The position numbers and the translations under genes are program-made. Positions 1 to 5,542 of a stretch of DNA of 6,025 bases are shown in pieces. Location: contig CAJCHQ010000237.1 in NCBI GenBank assembly GCA_903970295.1, positions 1 to 6,025 of the forward strand, read 5' to 3'. This stretch comes from Bryobacterales bacterium. GTDB lineage: Bacteria > Cyanobacteriota > Vampirovibrionia > Obscuribacterales > Obscuribacteraceae. Under the pieces are notes generated by a model. It saw nothing but the letters and a program-made list of their open reading frames with translations. It had not been told where the DNA came from and did no database searches. The stretch's first letter is position 1, and the number at the start of each line of letters is the position of its first letter.

Positions 1-117
1 AAGAATCTCTCGATCAATTATTGTCGATCACGGCCAAACCTCCCCTTCCCACGACCAAACAGTGATCGCACAAGCGGACATAGTAAGATCTAGCCGTAGC
101 AGAGCAAACGGCGTATT
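1..117 (+). other. Upstream flank, possible 3' end of an unidentified gene
   Basis: This short stretch lies ahead of dxr. All three plus-strand frames are open from base 1 for a while, so it may hold the C-terminus of an upstream gene, but I cannot tell which frame is real. The frame starting at base 3 reads ESLDQLLSITAKPPLPTTKQ and stops at TGA 63-65; it looks the most protein-like. The frame starting at base 2 stays open to TGA 119-121, and that stop overlaps the TTG start of dxr. The frame from base 1 stops at TAG 91-93 and looks random. No family is recognisable, and there is no clear promoter or terminator. Confidence 0.3.
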
Positions 118-1305
118 TTGAAACACATAAGCTTACTCGGGTCGACAGGTTCAATCGGCAAGCAAACGCTTGACATTGCCGCTTCGCATCGTGATCAACT
201 GCGAGTCGTTGCTATGGCGGCCGGAAGCCAGAATTTGGAAAAATTAGCCAGACAGATCGAAGAATTCGAACCAGAGTTCGTCTCAGTTCCGACGCCTGAA
301 GACGCCAGTCGTCTCGCAACTTTGTTGAAACAGAAGCCGAAAAATCTCGTTATCGAATTTGGCGACAAGGGTCTGGAAATCGTGGCATCATATCCATCGG
401 CCGAAACAGTCGTCACCGGAGTGGTTGGTTTTCTCGGTCTGAAACCGACAATTGCAGCGATCAAAGCCGGAAAAACAATCGCACTGGCCAACAAAGAAAC
501 GATGGTTGCCGCCGGCAGTATCGTCTTGCCGCTGCTAGAAAAGCATAAAGCTAACATCGTGCCGGTCGATAGCGAACACTCGGCGATTTTTCAAGCGCTG
601 GCTGATACGCAACCAATGGCACAGCGAAGAGATCAAATCGCTCAATTGATTCTCACTGGTTCGGGCGGGCCATTTCGCACCTGGTCAGAGGAACAAATCA
701 CAAGTGCCACCGTGGATGATGCTCTCAAACATCCCAATTGGTCGATGGGTCGAAAGATCACTATTGACTCGGCAACGCTGATGAATAAAGGATTGGAGAT
801 AATCGAAGCCCGTTGGCTTTTCAATCTGCCACCGACTAAGATCAAAGTCGTTATTCACCCACAATCAATCTTGCATTCAGCAGTCGAATTCATCGACGGC
901 TCGATTGTCGGTCAGCTGGGCGTCCCCGACATGCGACTACCGATCCACTACGCGATCTTTTATCCTCAGCGTGTGCACTCCGATCGCGTACCTCGCTTAA
1001 ATCTTGTCGAGATCGCTAAACTCACCTTTGAAGAACCTGATCTTAAGCGTTTCCCCTGCCTGCGTATCGCAAAAGAAATTGCCAGTCACGAAGATACTCT
1101 GCCTTGCGTTTTAAATGCCGCCAACGAAATTGTGGTGGGAATGTTTTTGGAAAAGCAGATCGCCTTCGGTCAAATAGCAACTCACATTGAACGCGTCTTA
1201 GACAAACACAATGCCGTCTCTAAACCGACGCTAGAGGATATACTTGAAGCCGACCGATGGGCCAGGTTGGAGGCTCAGCGGATGGCGGGCTTGGTAGCAC
1301 CGTAG
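118..1305 (+). CDS. dxr: 1-deoxy-D-xylulose-5-phosphate reductoisomerase
   Basis: Cytoplasmic enzyme of the MEP (non-mevalonate) isoprenoid pathway. It rearranges and reduces 1-deoxy-D-xylulose 5-phosphate to 2-C-methyl-D-erythritol 4-phosphate with NADPH and a divalent metal. At 395 residues it is full length for the family. Visible marks: the NADPH-binding GSTGSIG at residues 8-14; LANKE at 123-127; the metal-binding VDSEH with D151 and E153; GSGGPF at 181-186; HPNWSMG at 205-211; DSATLMNKGLE at 217-227, whose E227 matches the third metal ligand (E231 of E. coli); IHPQS at 246-250; and NAANE at 333-337. All active-site residues I can check are present. The start is TTG: the frame has a TAG at 97-99, no ATG or GTG lies between, and the family begins only a few residues before GSTGSIG. 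The ribosome binding site is weak. Fosmidomycin is the known inhibitor of this family. Confidence 0.97.
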   Translation: MKHISLLGSTGSIGKQTLDIAASHRDQLRVVAMAAGSQNLEKLARQIEEFEPEFVSVPTPEDASRLATLLKQKPKNLVIEFGDKGLEIVASYPSAETVVTGVVGFLGLKPTIAAIKAGKTIALANKETMVAAGSIVLPLLEKHKANIVPVDSEHSAIFQALADTQPMAQRRDQIAQLILTGSGGPFRTWSEEQITSATVDDALKHPNWSMGRKITIDSATLMNKGLEIIEARWLFNLPPTKIKVVIHPQSILHSAVEFIDGSIVGQLGVPDMRLPIHYAIFYPQRVHSDRVPRLNLVEIAKLTFEEPDLKRFPCLRIAKEIASHEDTLPCVLNAANEIVVGMFLEKQIAFGQIATHIERVLDKHNAVSKPTLEDILEADRWARLEAQRMAGLVAP

Positions 1306-1353
1306 GCAAGCGCTCGCAAGGCACTTGGGCGCCGGCTGCGGTGAGGCGGATTT

Positions 1354-1359
1354 GAGAGG
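1354..1359 (+). promoter_or_regulatory. Ribosome binding site of upp
   Basis: GAGAGG lies 9 bases ahead of the ATG at 1369 and fits a Shine-Dalgarno site. The 63-base gap between dxr and upp shows no clear hairpin-plus-T-run terminator, so read-through from dxr is possible. Confidence 0.7.
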
Positions 1360-1368
1360 TTCTAGAAT

Positions 1369-2007
1369 ATGATTTCAGCCAAAACAGGTGTCAAAGTAGC
1401 TAATCATCCATTGATTCAAGAGCTCTTGACGAAAATCAGAGACCATCGCACACCCTCGAGCGAGTTTCGCTTGCGAGCTGGACAGCTGGCGCGGCTGCTG
1501 GTCTATGAAGCGATGTCTGATCTGTCGACTCGCGAAGTCTCGCTGGAAACCCCAGTCGGACCAGCCAAGGGTGTGGCTCTCACTGATTACGTAATCCTTG
1601 CTCCGGTTTTGCGCGCCGGCTTGATTCTGGCCGAAGCGGCTCAGAAAGTTTTGCCCGCAGCGCGCGTTTATCACGTCGGACTGCGCCGTGACGAGACTAC
1701 ATTAGAAGCAATCTCATACTACGCAAAGCTGCCTGACAGTTTGCCGGCAGAAAGCAAAGTCTTTGTGCTCGATCCCATGCTCGCCACAGGCGGCTCGGCC
1801 GCAGCAGCGATTGAATTGTTCGCCAAGCTCAAGGTCAAATCGATCCAATTGATTTGTTTTGTGGCATCGCCTGAGGGAATCGAGCGCGTACACAAAAAGT
1901 TTCCCGACCTCAAGATCACAACTGCGTCGATCGATGAGCGCTTGAATGAAAATGGCTATATCGTGCCCGGTCTAGGCGACGCAGGCGATCGGTTGTTCGG
2001 AACCTGA
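1369..2007 (+). CDS. upp: Uracil phosphoribosyltransferase
   Basis: Cytoplasmic pyrimidine-salvage enzyme that joins uracil to PRPP to give UMP and pyrophosphate. The 212-residue length is typical of bacterial Upp. The N-terminal part carries the family pattern NHPLIQELLTKIRD (12-25) followed by FRLRAGQLARLLVYEA (33-48). ILAPVLRAG is at 76-84, and GLRRDE at 104-109 is the flexible-loop region. The PRPP-binding loop VLDPMLATGGSA is at 133-144, with the D135/P136 and T140-G141-G142 signature. The C-terminal uracil-binding segment YIVPGLGDAGDR is at 197-208. Every motif is intact, so the enzyme should be active. ATG 1369 has a good Shine-Dalgarno site and gives the usual N-terminus. It lies 63 bases after dxr on the same strand and may be co-transcribed. 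The pairing with dxr has no obvious metabolic logic. Confidence 0.96.
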   Translation: MISAKTGVKVANHPLIQELLTKIRDHRTPSSEFRLRAGQLARLLVYEAMSDLSTREVSLETPVGPAKGVALTDYVILAPVLRAGLILAEAAQKVLPAARVYHVGLRRDETTLEAISYYAKLPDSLPAESKVFVLDPMLATGGSAAAAIELFAKLKVKSIQLICFVASPEGIERVHKKFPDLKITTASIDERLNENGYIVPGLGDAGDRLFGT

Positions 2008-2019
2008 TCTCGGTCGCGA

Positions 2020-2223
2020 TTAGTCTTCCAGCTTGAAGCCGACTTTGATCGTAACCTGAAATTCGGCCACTTGACCTTCTTTGATCAAGCCTCTTTGTTC
2101 GACAACTTCAAACCAGCCAAGATTGCGCAAAGTCTTGGAGGCTCTCTTGACACCCTCTTGTACTGCGTCAGCGAAACTCTTCGAAGAGGTGCCTACGATT
2201 TCGGTCATTTTGTAGGTGGACAT
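2020..2223 (-). CDS. Dodecin family flavin-binding protein
   Basis: Small cytoplasmic protein of 67 residues, the normal size of dodecins. In characterised members twelve copies form a hollow sphere that binds flavins (FMN, riboflavin or lumichrome, depending on the lineage) and is thought to buffer free flavin. The sequence follows the family closely: KMTEIVGTS at the start of the first strand, the helix SFADAVQEGVKRASKTLRNL (16-35), then GWFEVVEQRG and the closing strand EFQVTIKVGF. W37 sits at the flavin-stacking tryptophan and Q56 at the flavin-contacting glutamine of characterised dodecins. The gene converges on upp with 12 bases between the stop codons and no visible terminator. The ATG has a strong ribosome binding site. 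It stands alone on its strand, so it is probably a single-gene transcript from the 2224-2654 gap. Confidence 0.94.
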   Translation of the reverse strand: MSTYKMTEIVGTSSKSFADAVQEGVKRASKTLRNLGWFEVVEQRGLIKEGQVAEFQVTIKVGFKLED

Positions 2224-2229
2224 CTAATA

Positions 2230-2235
2230 CTCCTT
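2230..2235 (-). promoter_or_regulatory. Ribosome binding site of the dodecin gene
   Basis: Read on the minus strand this is AAGGAG, six bases ahead of the ATG at 2223. It is the strongest Shine-Dalgarno site in the window and fixes the dodecin start. Confidence 0.8.
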
Positions 2236-2342
2236 GCAACTAGAGGGAAAGTGATACTGGCGTATTCAGAGCCTTTGATAACTGCTGCAAAGAGTAGCTA
2301 TCGAAGGTTGTGACGACCAATCACCGTGCCCAGTGTAGCGTA

Positions 2343-2388
2343 CTGAGCATGGATCGGGATCATCATTTCCACTGCTCAGCATTGAGCA
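2343..2388. repeat. Three-arm inverted repeat
   Basis: CTGAGCA at 2343-2349 is complementary to TGCTCAG at 2373-2379. TGCTCA (2373-2378) is also complementary to TGAGCA at 2383-2388, with a 4-base loop GCAT. The middle arm can pair with either neighbour, so two hairpins exclude each other. No T run follows on either strand, so it does not look like an intrinsic terminator. Arms of 6 to 7 bases can arise by chance. Confidence 0.35.
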
Positions 2389-2644
2389 ATTCAGAGTCGT
2401 TAATTCGCTGACTACTTTTTATCGCACCGAATATGGTGTCAGCTAGAAAAGACGATTGCTTCCAATTCGCTCCTTTTCGATACACTGGTAAAGTACATTC
2501 ACTTTTGTTCACCTAATGCTTTTCAAATTCCCATAGTCGGGTCTGGCATGCAGCGATGACAAGCAAACTCTATGCCCCACCCACGCAGTTTGAAGGCAAA
2601 GTAGCATGTTGATGGCCGGCGAGATAAAATAAAGACACGCAAAC

Positions 2645-2649
2645 GGTGA
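2645..2649 (+). promoter_or_regulatory. Possible ribosome binding site of the TPR gene
   Basis: GGTGA lies 5 bases before ATG 2655 and matches the end of the extended Shine-Dalgarno sequence (AGGAGGTGA). The alternative GTG start at 2646 falls inside this site and has no Shine-Dalgarno of its own at a usable distance. This favours the ATG. Confidence 0.4.
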
Positions 2650-2654
2650 AGTCC

Positions 2655-4250
2655 ATGCATATCTTTACTAGAACGATTATCGCTATTTCGACCGCATCGA
2701 TAGTGTCGACCATCAACTGGTCAGCCAGCATCGCCCTGGAGACGAGTGCGTGGCAAAAACTAGAAGATGCCGGCACGAACGCATACAAAAAAAAGGATTT
2801 CGTACAAGCGGAGAGCAGTCTTTCTGCGGCTGTTAAGGAAGCGGAGGGGACCAGTGCGGCTAATCTGGGCACGAGTCTGAATGACTTAGGCCTCGTCTAT
2901 GAAGCGCAAAAGAAATACGACGATGCTGAATCTTCATTCAAGCGCAGCATTGAAGTCAAAGAGAAAAACAGTTCTCCTGACAGCGAAACATTGATTCCCA
3001 CTCTGAATAATTTAGCGCTAGTCTATCGAGAAACAAATAAACTTGATTTAGCTCAGTCGACCTACGAACGCAGCCTCAAGCTGACTGAAAAAAAATATGG
3101 ACCGGATCATCCCGCAGATGCTCTCATTCTCAACAGTCTCGCGGGCATCATGATAGCGGCTAATAAACCAGCTGATGCTGAGCAGTTTCTCAAAAAGTCG
3201 TTGCCAATTTGGGAAAAAGCATATGGTCCCAAACATCCTGCTGTAGCAAAATGTCTGGATAATCTTGGCAGTGTTTGCGAAAGTCAAAACAAAATGGATG
3301 AAGCGCACGATTATTTCAAGCGAGCGCTGGCAATTCGATCAGAGTCCACTACAAACACCGGCTCTCCAGCAGATCGTGCCATCAGCTTGAACAAAATGGC
3401 TAATTTGCATAGGGACAAAGGGGAGTTCGAAGAGGCGCAACCACTCTTGAAGGAAGTGGTCGAGATCACAGAAAAGGATGGCGGAGCCCAAACTGCCAAC
3501 ATGGCGATTGCCCTGAACAACCTGGCTCTGGTAGACCGCGAGTTAGGAGAATTCGATCAGTCGGAACAGTTGTACAGAAAAGTCCTGGATATACGCACAG
3601 CCATCGGTGGCAGCCCAGAAGATCTGGCAAGAAGTTATGACAGTCTGGGCGATCTGTATCTGCAGCAGGAAAAATACGATCAAGCTGAACCAGCTTACAA
3701 AAAAGCTCTGGAGCTGAGAGAAAAGGCCGGTGGTGAAAGCGGCGCGACGGTCAGAATCAGTTTAAGTAATTTGTCAAACCTGGCCCGCGATAAAGGCAAT
3801 TTACCCGAGGCACTTAACTACGCCAAGAAATCTCTGGATATCGCGAAAAAAAACGACGTACCCAGTAATGATATTAGCGGCGACATGACCAATCTGGCCC
3901 TCCTCTATCGAGAAGAAGGCGATCAACAACATACAGGAGCACTATTTAGGGAAGCGGTTGATTTAGGCAAACAAAACTCCAACCTCGATCCCGTTGTTGA
4001 AGCCAATAATCTCAATAATTTGGCGCGCTTTTACAGGGAGAACGGCAATTATGCTGATGCTGAGCCTCTCTACAAGCTGTCGTTAACTATGCGTGAAAAA
4101 GCGCTCGGGCCAAATAGCCCACAAGTCGGGGCCAGCTTGCGCAATTACGCGATCTTGCTACGAAAGCTAAATCGTGATTCCGAAGCTGACGTGCTCGATA
4201 AGCGTGCTGAAAAAATCGAAGATAAGACCGAAATTGAAATCAATCGCTAA
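2655..4250 (+). CDS. Secreted kinesin-light-chain-type TPR repeat protein
   Basis: Protein of 531 residues (534 if the GTG at 2646 is the start), predicted to be exported. A hydrophobic stretch TIIAISTASIVSTINW with a likely signal-peptidase I site after SASIA (residue 30, counted from the GTG) precedes the repeats. The rest is a nearly continuous array of about twelve TPR units spaced about 40 residues apart. The family pattern LNNLALVYRE..K...AE..Y.RSL.. recurs, for example near residues 79, 119, 161, 203, 247, 289, 330, 372, 413, 455 and 497. Loops such as KKYGPDHP and KAYGPKHP are typical of the kinesin-light-chain/TPR_12 type. TPR arrays bind other proteins; no catalytic domain is seen, so the partner and function are unknown. 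It converges on the rlpA-like gene, with overlapping stop codons. An envelope or periplasmic scaffold is an inference from the signal peptide. Confidence 0.88.
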   Translation: MHIFTRTIIAISTASIVSTINWSASIALETSAWQKLEDAGTNAYKKKDFVQAESSLSAAVKEAEGTSAANLGTSLNDLGLVYEAQKKYDDAESSFKRSIEVKEKNSSPDSETLIPTLNNLALVYRETNKLDLAQSTYERSLKLTEKKYGPDHPADALILNSLAGIMIAANKPADAEQFLKKSLPIWEKAYGPKHPAVAKCLDNLGSVCESQNKMDEAHDYFKRALAIRSESTTNTGSPADRAISLNKMANLHRDKGEFEEAQPLLKEVVEITEKDGGAQTANMAIALNNLALVDRELGEFDQSEQLYRKVLDIRTAIGGSPEDLARSYDSLGDLYLQQEKYDQAEPAYKKALELREKAGGESGATVRISLSNLSNLARDKGNLPEALNYAKKSLDIAKKNDVPSNDISGDMTNLALLYREEGDQQHTGALFREAVDLGKQNSNLDPVVEANNLNNLARFYRENGNYADAEPLYKLSLTMREKALGPNSPQVGASLRNYAILLRKLNRDSEADVLDKRAEKIEDKTEIEINR

Positions 4251-5098
4251 TGGGTGAGAACCGTACAATCCACATAGCAAACGCCACGATTGATCGTGCC
4301 CAGGCTAGTAGCAGCGCCGCGGGAAATGTCCATTACACGAGATTTTACGAATGGACCGCGGTCGTTCACTTTGACGACAACAGAGCCACCAGTGCGCGGG
4401 TCCTCGACCATCACCCTCGAAGAGAATGCCAGTGTGCGATGCGCCGCAGTCTTTCTATTCATGTCGAATATTTCGCCTGAAGCAGTCTTTTTGCCATTGA
4501 ATTTAGATCCATACCATGAGATGTTGCCGCTGAAGCTCTTTCCCCCAGCCTTAGCCGCAGCTTTTTCCGAAGCTGGCTCAGACGTTTTGGCATCGGCTTT
4601 TTCCGACGGTTTGGCGCTCGCCTCGTCCGCCGATTTAGTCTGGGCCTCTTGATCGGCAGAGTTTGCCGTCGGTGGCTGGTCAGGAGTTTTTGCGGCAGCC
4701 GGTGGCTCTGACGGTTTTACTAGAGTCTTCTCAGCCGCACCACCCACTTTTTTTACAGTTTTCTGGGCCGTGGTCCCCACCTTTTTCACGCCGGTTTCGG
4801 CACTAGTACCGACTTTCTTGACGGTCGTCTCCGCCCTCGTGCCAACCACTTTCACCGTCGCGCCTACGGATTTGACAGCCTTTTTAGCAGTTCTGCCAGC
4901 CGCCTTGATCGTCTTGGCTGCGTCTGTATTGGTCGGCAGTGGAGTAGGTGATGGTGCTGCTGCTGCGTCCTCAGTTTGAGCCAGGGCGACATCATTCATG
5001 CCCAGACTAAAAAAACAAAACAGTGCCGAAAAAATTTTCTTTGAGATGGAATTCAAGCCATAACTTCCGATTTTATTGTTGGGAATCCTGATCAGCAT
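4247..5098 (-). CDS. rlpA: RlpA-family septal ring lytic transglycosylase-like protein
   Basis: Exported cell-wall protein of 283 residues. The N-terminus has a positively charged stretch (SKK), a hydrophobic core IFSALFCFFSLGM and a likely cleavage after VALA (residue 40); there is no lipobox, unlike E. coli RlpA. Residues 63-124 are a basic 11-residue repeat array, and 125-188 a Pro/Ala/Glu/Lys-rich linker. The C-terminal 95 residues form the RlpA double-psi beta-barrel: GNISWYG (191-197), TASGE (205-209), AHRTL (219-223), VKVNDRGPF (242-250), RVMDIS (254-259). E209, H220 and D246 have the same spacing as the residues reported essential in Pseudomonas RlpA, which cleaves peptidoglycan strands lacking stem peptides. 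The SPOR domain common in proteobacterial RlpA is absent, so septal targeting is doubtful. C274 and C278 near the end could pair. The ATG at 5098 has a Shine-Dalgarno-like GGAAGG only one base away; TTG 5056 is a credible alternative start. Confidence 0.88.
   Translation of the reverse strand: MLIRIPNNKIGSYGLNSISKKIFSALFCFFSLGMNDVALAQTEDAAAAPSPTPLPTNTDAAKTIKAAGRTAKKAVKSVGATVKVVGTRAETTVKKVGTSAETGVKKVGTTAQKTVKKVGGAAEKTLVKPSEPPAAAKTPDQPPTANSADQEAQTKSADEASAKPSEKADAKTSEPASEKAAAKAGGKSFSGNISWYGSKFNGKKTASGEIFDMNRKTAAHRTLAFSSRVMVEDPRTGGSVVVKVNDRGPFVKSRVMDISRGAATSLGTINRGVCYVDCTVLTH
4727..4912 (-). repeat. Array of basic 11-residue repeats inside the rlpA-like gene
   Basis: Residues 63-124 of the RlpA-like protein repeat with an 11-residue (33-base) step: TIKAAGRTAKK, a shortened AVKSVGA, then TVKVVGTRAET, TVKKVGTSAET, GVKKVGTTAQK and TVKKVGGAAEK. 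The consensus is roughly TVKKVGTxAEx. Lysine is frequent and alanine and valine are regularly placed. A period of 11 is seen in amphipathic-helix proteins such as group-3 LEA proteins, but the regular glycine argues against one long helix. The role is unknown; binding to anionic wall polymers is a guess. Confidence 0.75.
5064..5068 (-). promoter_or_regulatory. Possible ribosome binding site for an internal TTG start of rlpA
   Basis: On the minus strand GGAAG lies 7 bases ahead of the in-frame TTG at 5056-5054. Starting there gives a 269-residue protein whose first 26 residues form a textbook signal peptide (short charged start, hydrophobic core, ALA before the cut). The ATG at 5098 instead has its GGAAGG too close to be well placed. 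Confidence 0.35.
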
Positions 5099-5221
5099 AC
5101 CTTCCGATCGCCTCTGTAGAGAATTAGCAGTACAGACCCTCTAAGCCTGCTCGTACCAGTTATTTCAGTTATACCGCGGACGTCCCATGCATAGCAATGG
5201 CACTCAGGCTCAGGCAGTTAA

Positions 5222-5452
5222 TCGCAGATCCGGCAAGCGGCGCTAACAACTTCGGGCAATAGACTTGGCAACAAATTGTTCCAATCAGCGTCCATTTATT
5301 TTACCGGCATCAGTACTAGAAAGAGGGCACATGCCTGCACCACGAGAGCCGACCGCACTTACTGGAAGGCTGTCGACACTTGTGGTGAGGAAATGATCAA
5401 AGCCATGAAAAGGCTCGATACTGACCCGAATGAGGTGGTCAAGCAGGGGTAG
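5222..5452 (+). other. Open frame, possible small gene or gene remnant
   Basis: One plus-strand frame is free of stops from the TAA at 5219-5221 to the TAG at 5450-5452, about 76 codons. The second half looks protein-like (YWKAVDTCGEEMIKAMKRLD followed by TDPNEVVKQG), while the first half does not. There is no ATG before 5393; a TTG at 5276 would give 58 residues without a good ribosome binding site. Starting at ATG 5393 leaves only a 19-residue peptide. A separate tiny frame (ATG 5331, preceded by AGAGGG) ends at a TGA that overlaps ATG 5393 as ATGA. I recognise no family. It could be a decayed gene end or chance. Confidence 0.25.
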
Positions 5453-5531
5453 CACATATCAATTGATAGGTTTCCCCGAGTGCAAAAACACTCACCCCGA
5501 GGGCATATCGAAGATACAGGTCAATTCGACG

Positions 5532-5536
5532 AAGGT
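5532..5536 (+). promoter_or_regulatory. Ribosome binding site of the 3'-truncated repeat-protein gene
   Basis: AAGGT, within GAAGGT, lies six bases before the ATG at 5543. The spacing is normal and this supports the start chosen for the gene that follows. Confidence 0.6.
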
Positions 5537-5542
5537 ACAAAC

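Larger units (their letters stand above)
2224..2654. other. Divergent intergenic region between dodecin and the TPR gene
   Basis: The two flanking genes point away from each other, so both promoters should lie here. I find no pair of -35 and -10 boxes good enough to call. An AT-rich GATAAAAT at 2623-2630 could be a -10 element for the TPR gene, but no matching -35 stands about 17 bases ahead of it. A small set of inverted repeats lies at 2343-2388. No open frame here looks like a real protein. Confidence 0.5.
5099..5542. other. Divergent intergenic region between rlpA and the repeat-protein gene
   Basis: This 444-base gap should hold the promoters of the minus-strand rlpA-like gene and of the plus-strand gene at 5543. 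I see no -35/-10 pair strong enough to call and no terminator. The only structure of note is a plus-strand frame open from 5222 to a TAG at 5450-5452, listed separately. Confidence 0.45.

Noticed and set aside
10..30. Direct repeat TCGATCA at 10-16 and 24-30
   Set aside because: Seven bases repeated once in a GATC-rich stretch is expected by chance.
195..845. Minus-strand open frames at 195-557 and 642-845
   Set aside because: They lie wholly antisense to dxr, whose protein is full length with all motifs, and their translations show no family features.
1375..1919. Minus-strand open frames inside upp
   Set aside because: upp is clearly coding on the plus strand; the antisense translations are not protein-like.
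1985..1992. GCGATCGG here, and CCGATCGC at 5104-5111, resemble the cyanobacterial HIP1 octamer GCGATCGC
   Set aside because: Each differs by one base and I found no perfect copy, so they give no real support for a cyanobacterial origin.
2071..2313. Plus-strand open frame of 80 codons over the dodecin gene
   Set aside because: The dodecin frame has family motifs and a strong ribosome binding site; this frame is its antisense shadow.
2570..3520. Minus-strand open frames at 2570-2872, 3048-3308 and 3311-3520
   Set aside because: They are mostly or wholly antisense to the TPR gene; the TPR periodicity of the plus frame leaves no doubt which is coding.
4250..4979. Plus-strand open frames opposite rlpA, including a Val/Ala-rich one at 4770-4979 that looks like a membrane protein
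   Set aside because: The hydrophobic look results from reading the lysine-rich repeat codons backwards. The RlpA motifs prove the minus frame.
5145..5149. Search for tRNA, rRNA, CRISPR repeats, insertion sequence ends and riboswitches, with the two long gaps read most closely
   Set aside because: Nothing with the needed stems, repeats or terminal inverted repeats was found anywhere in the window.
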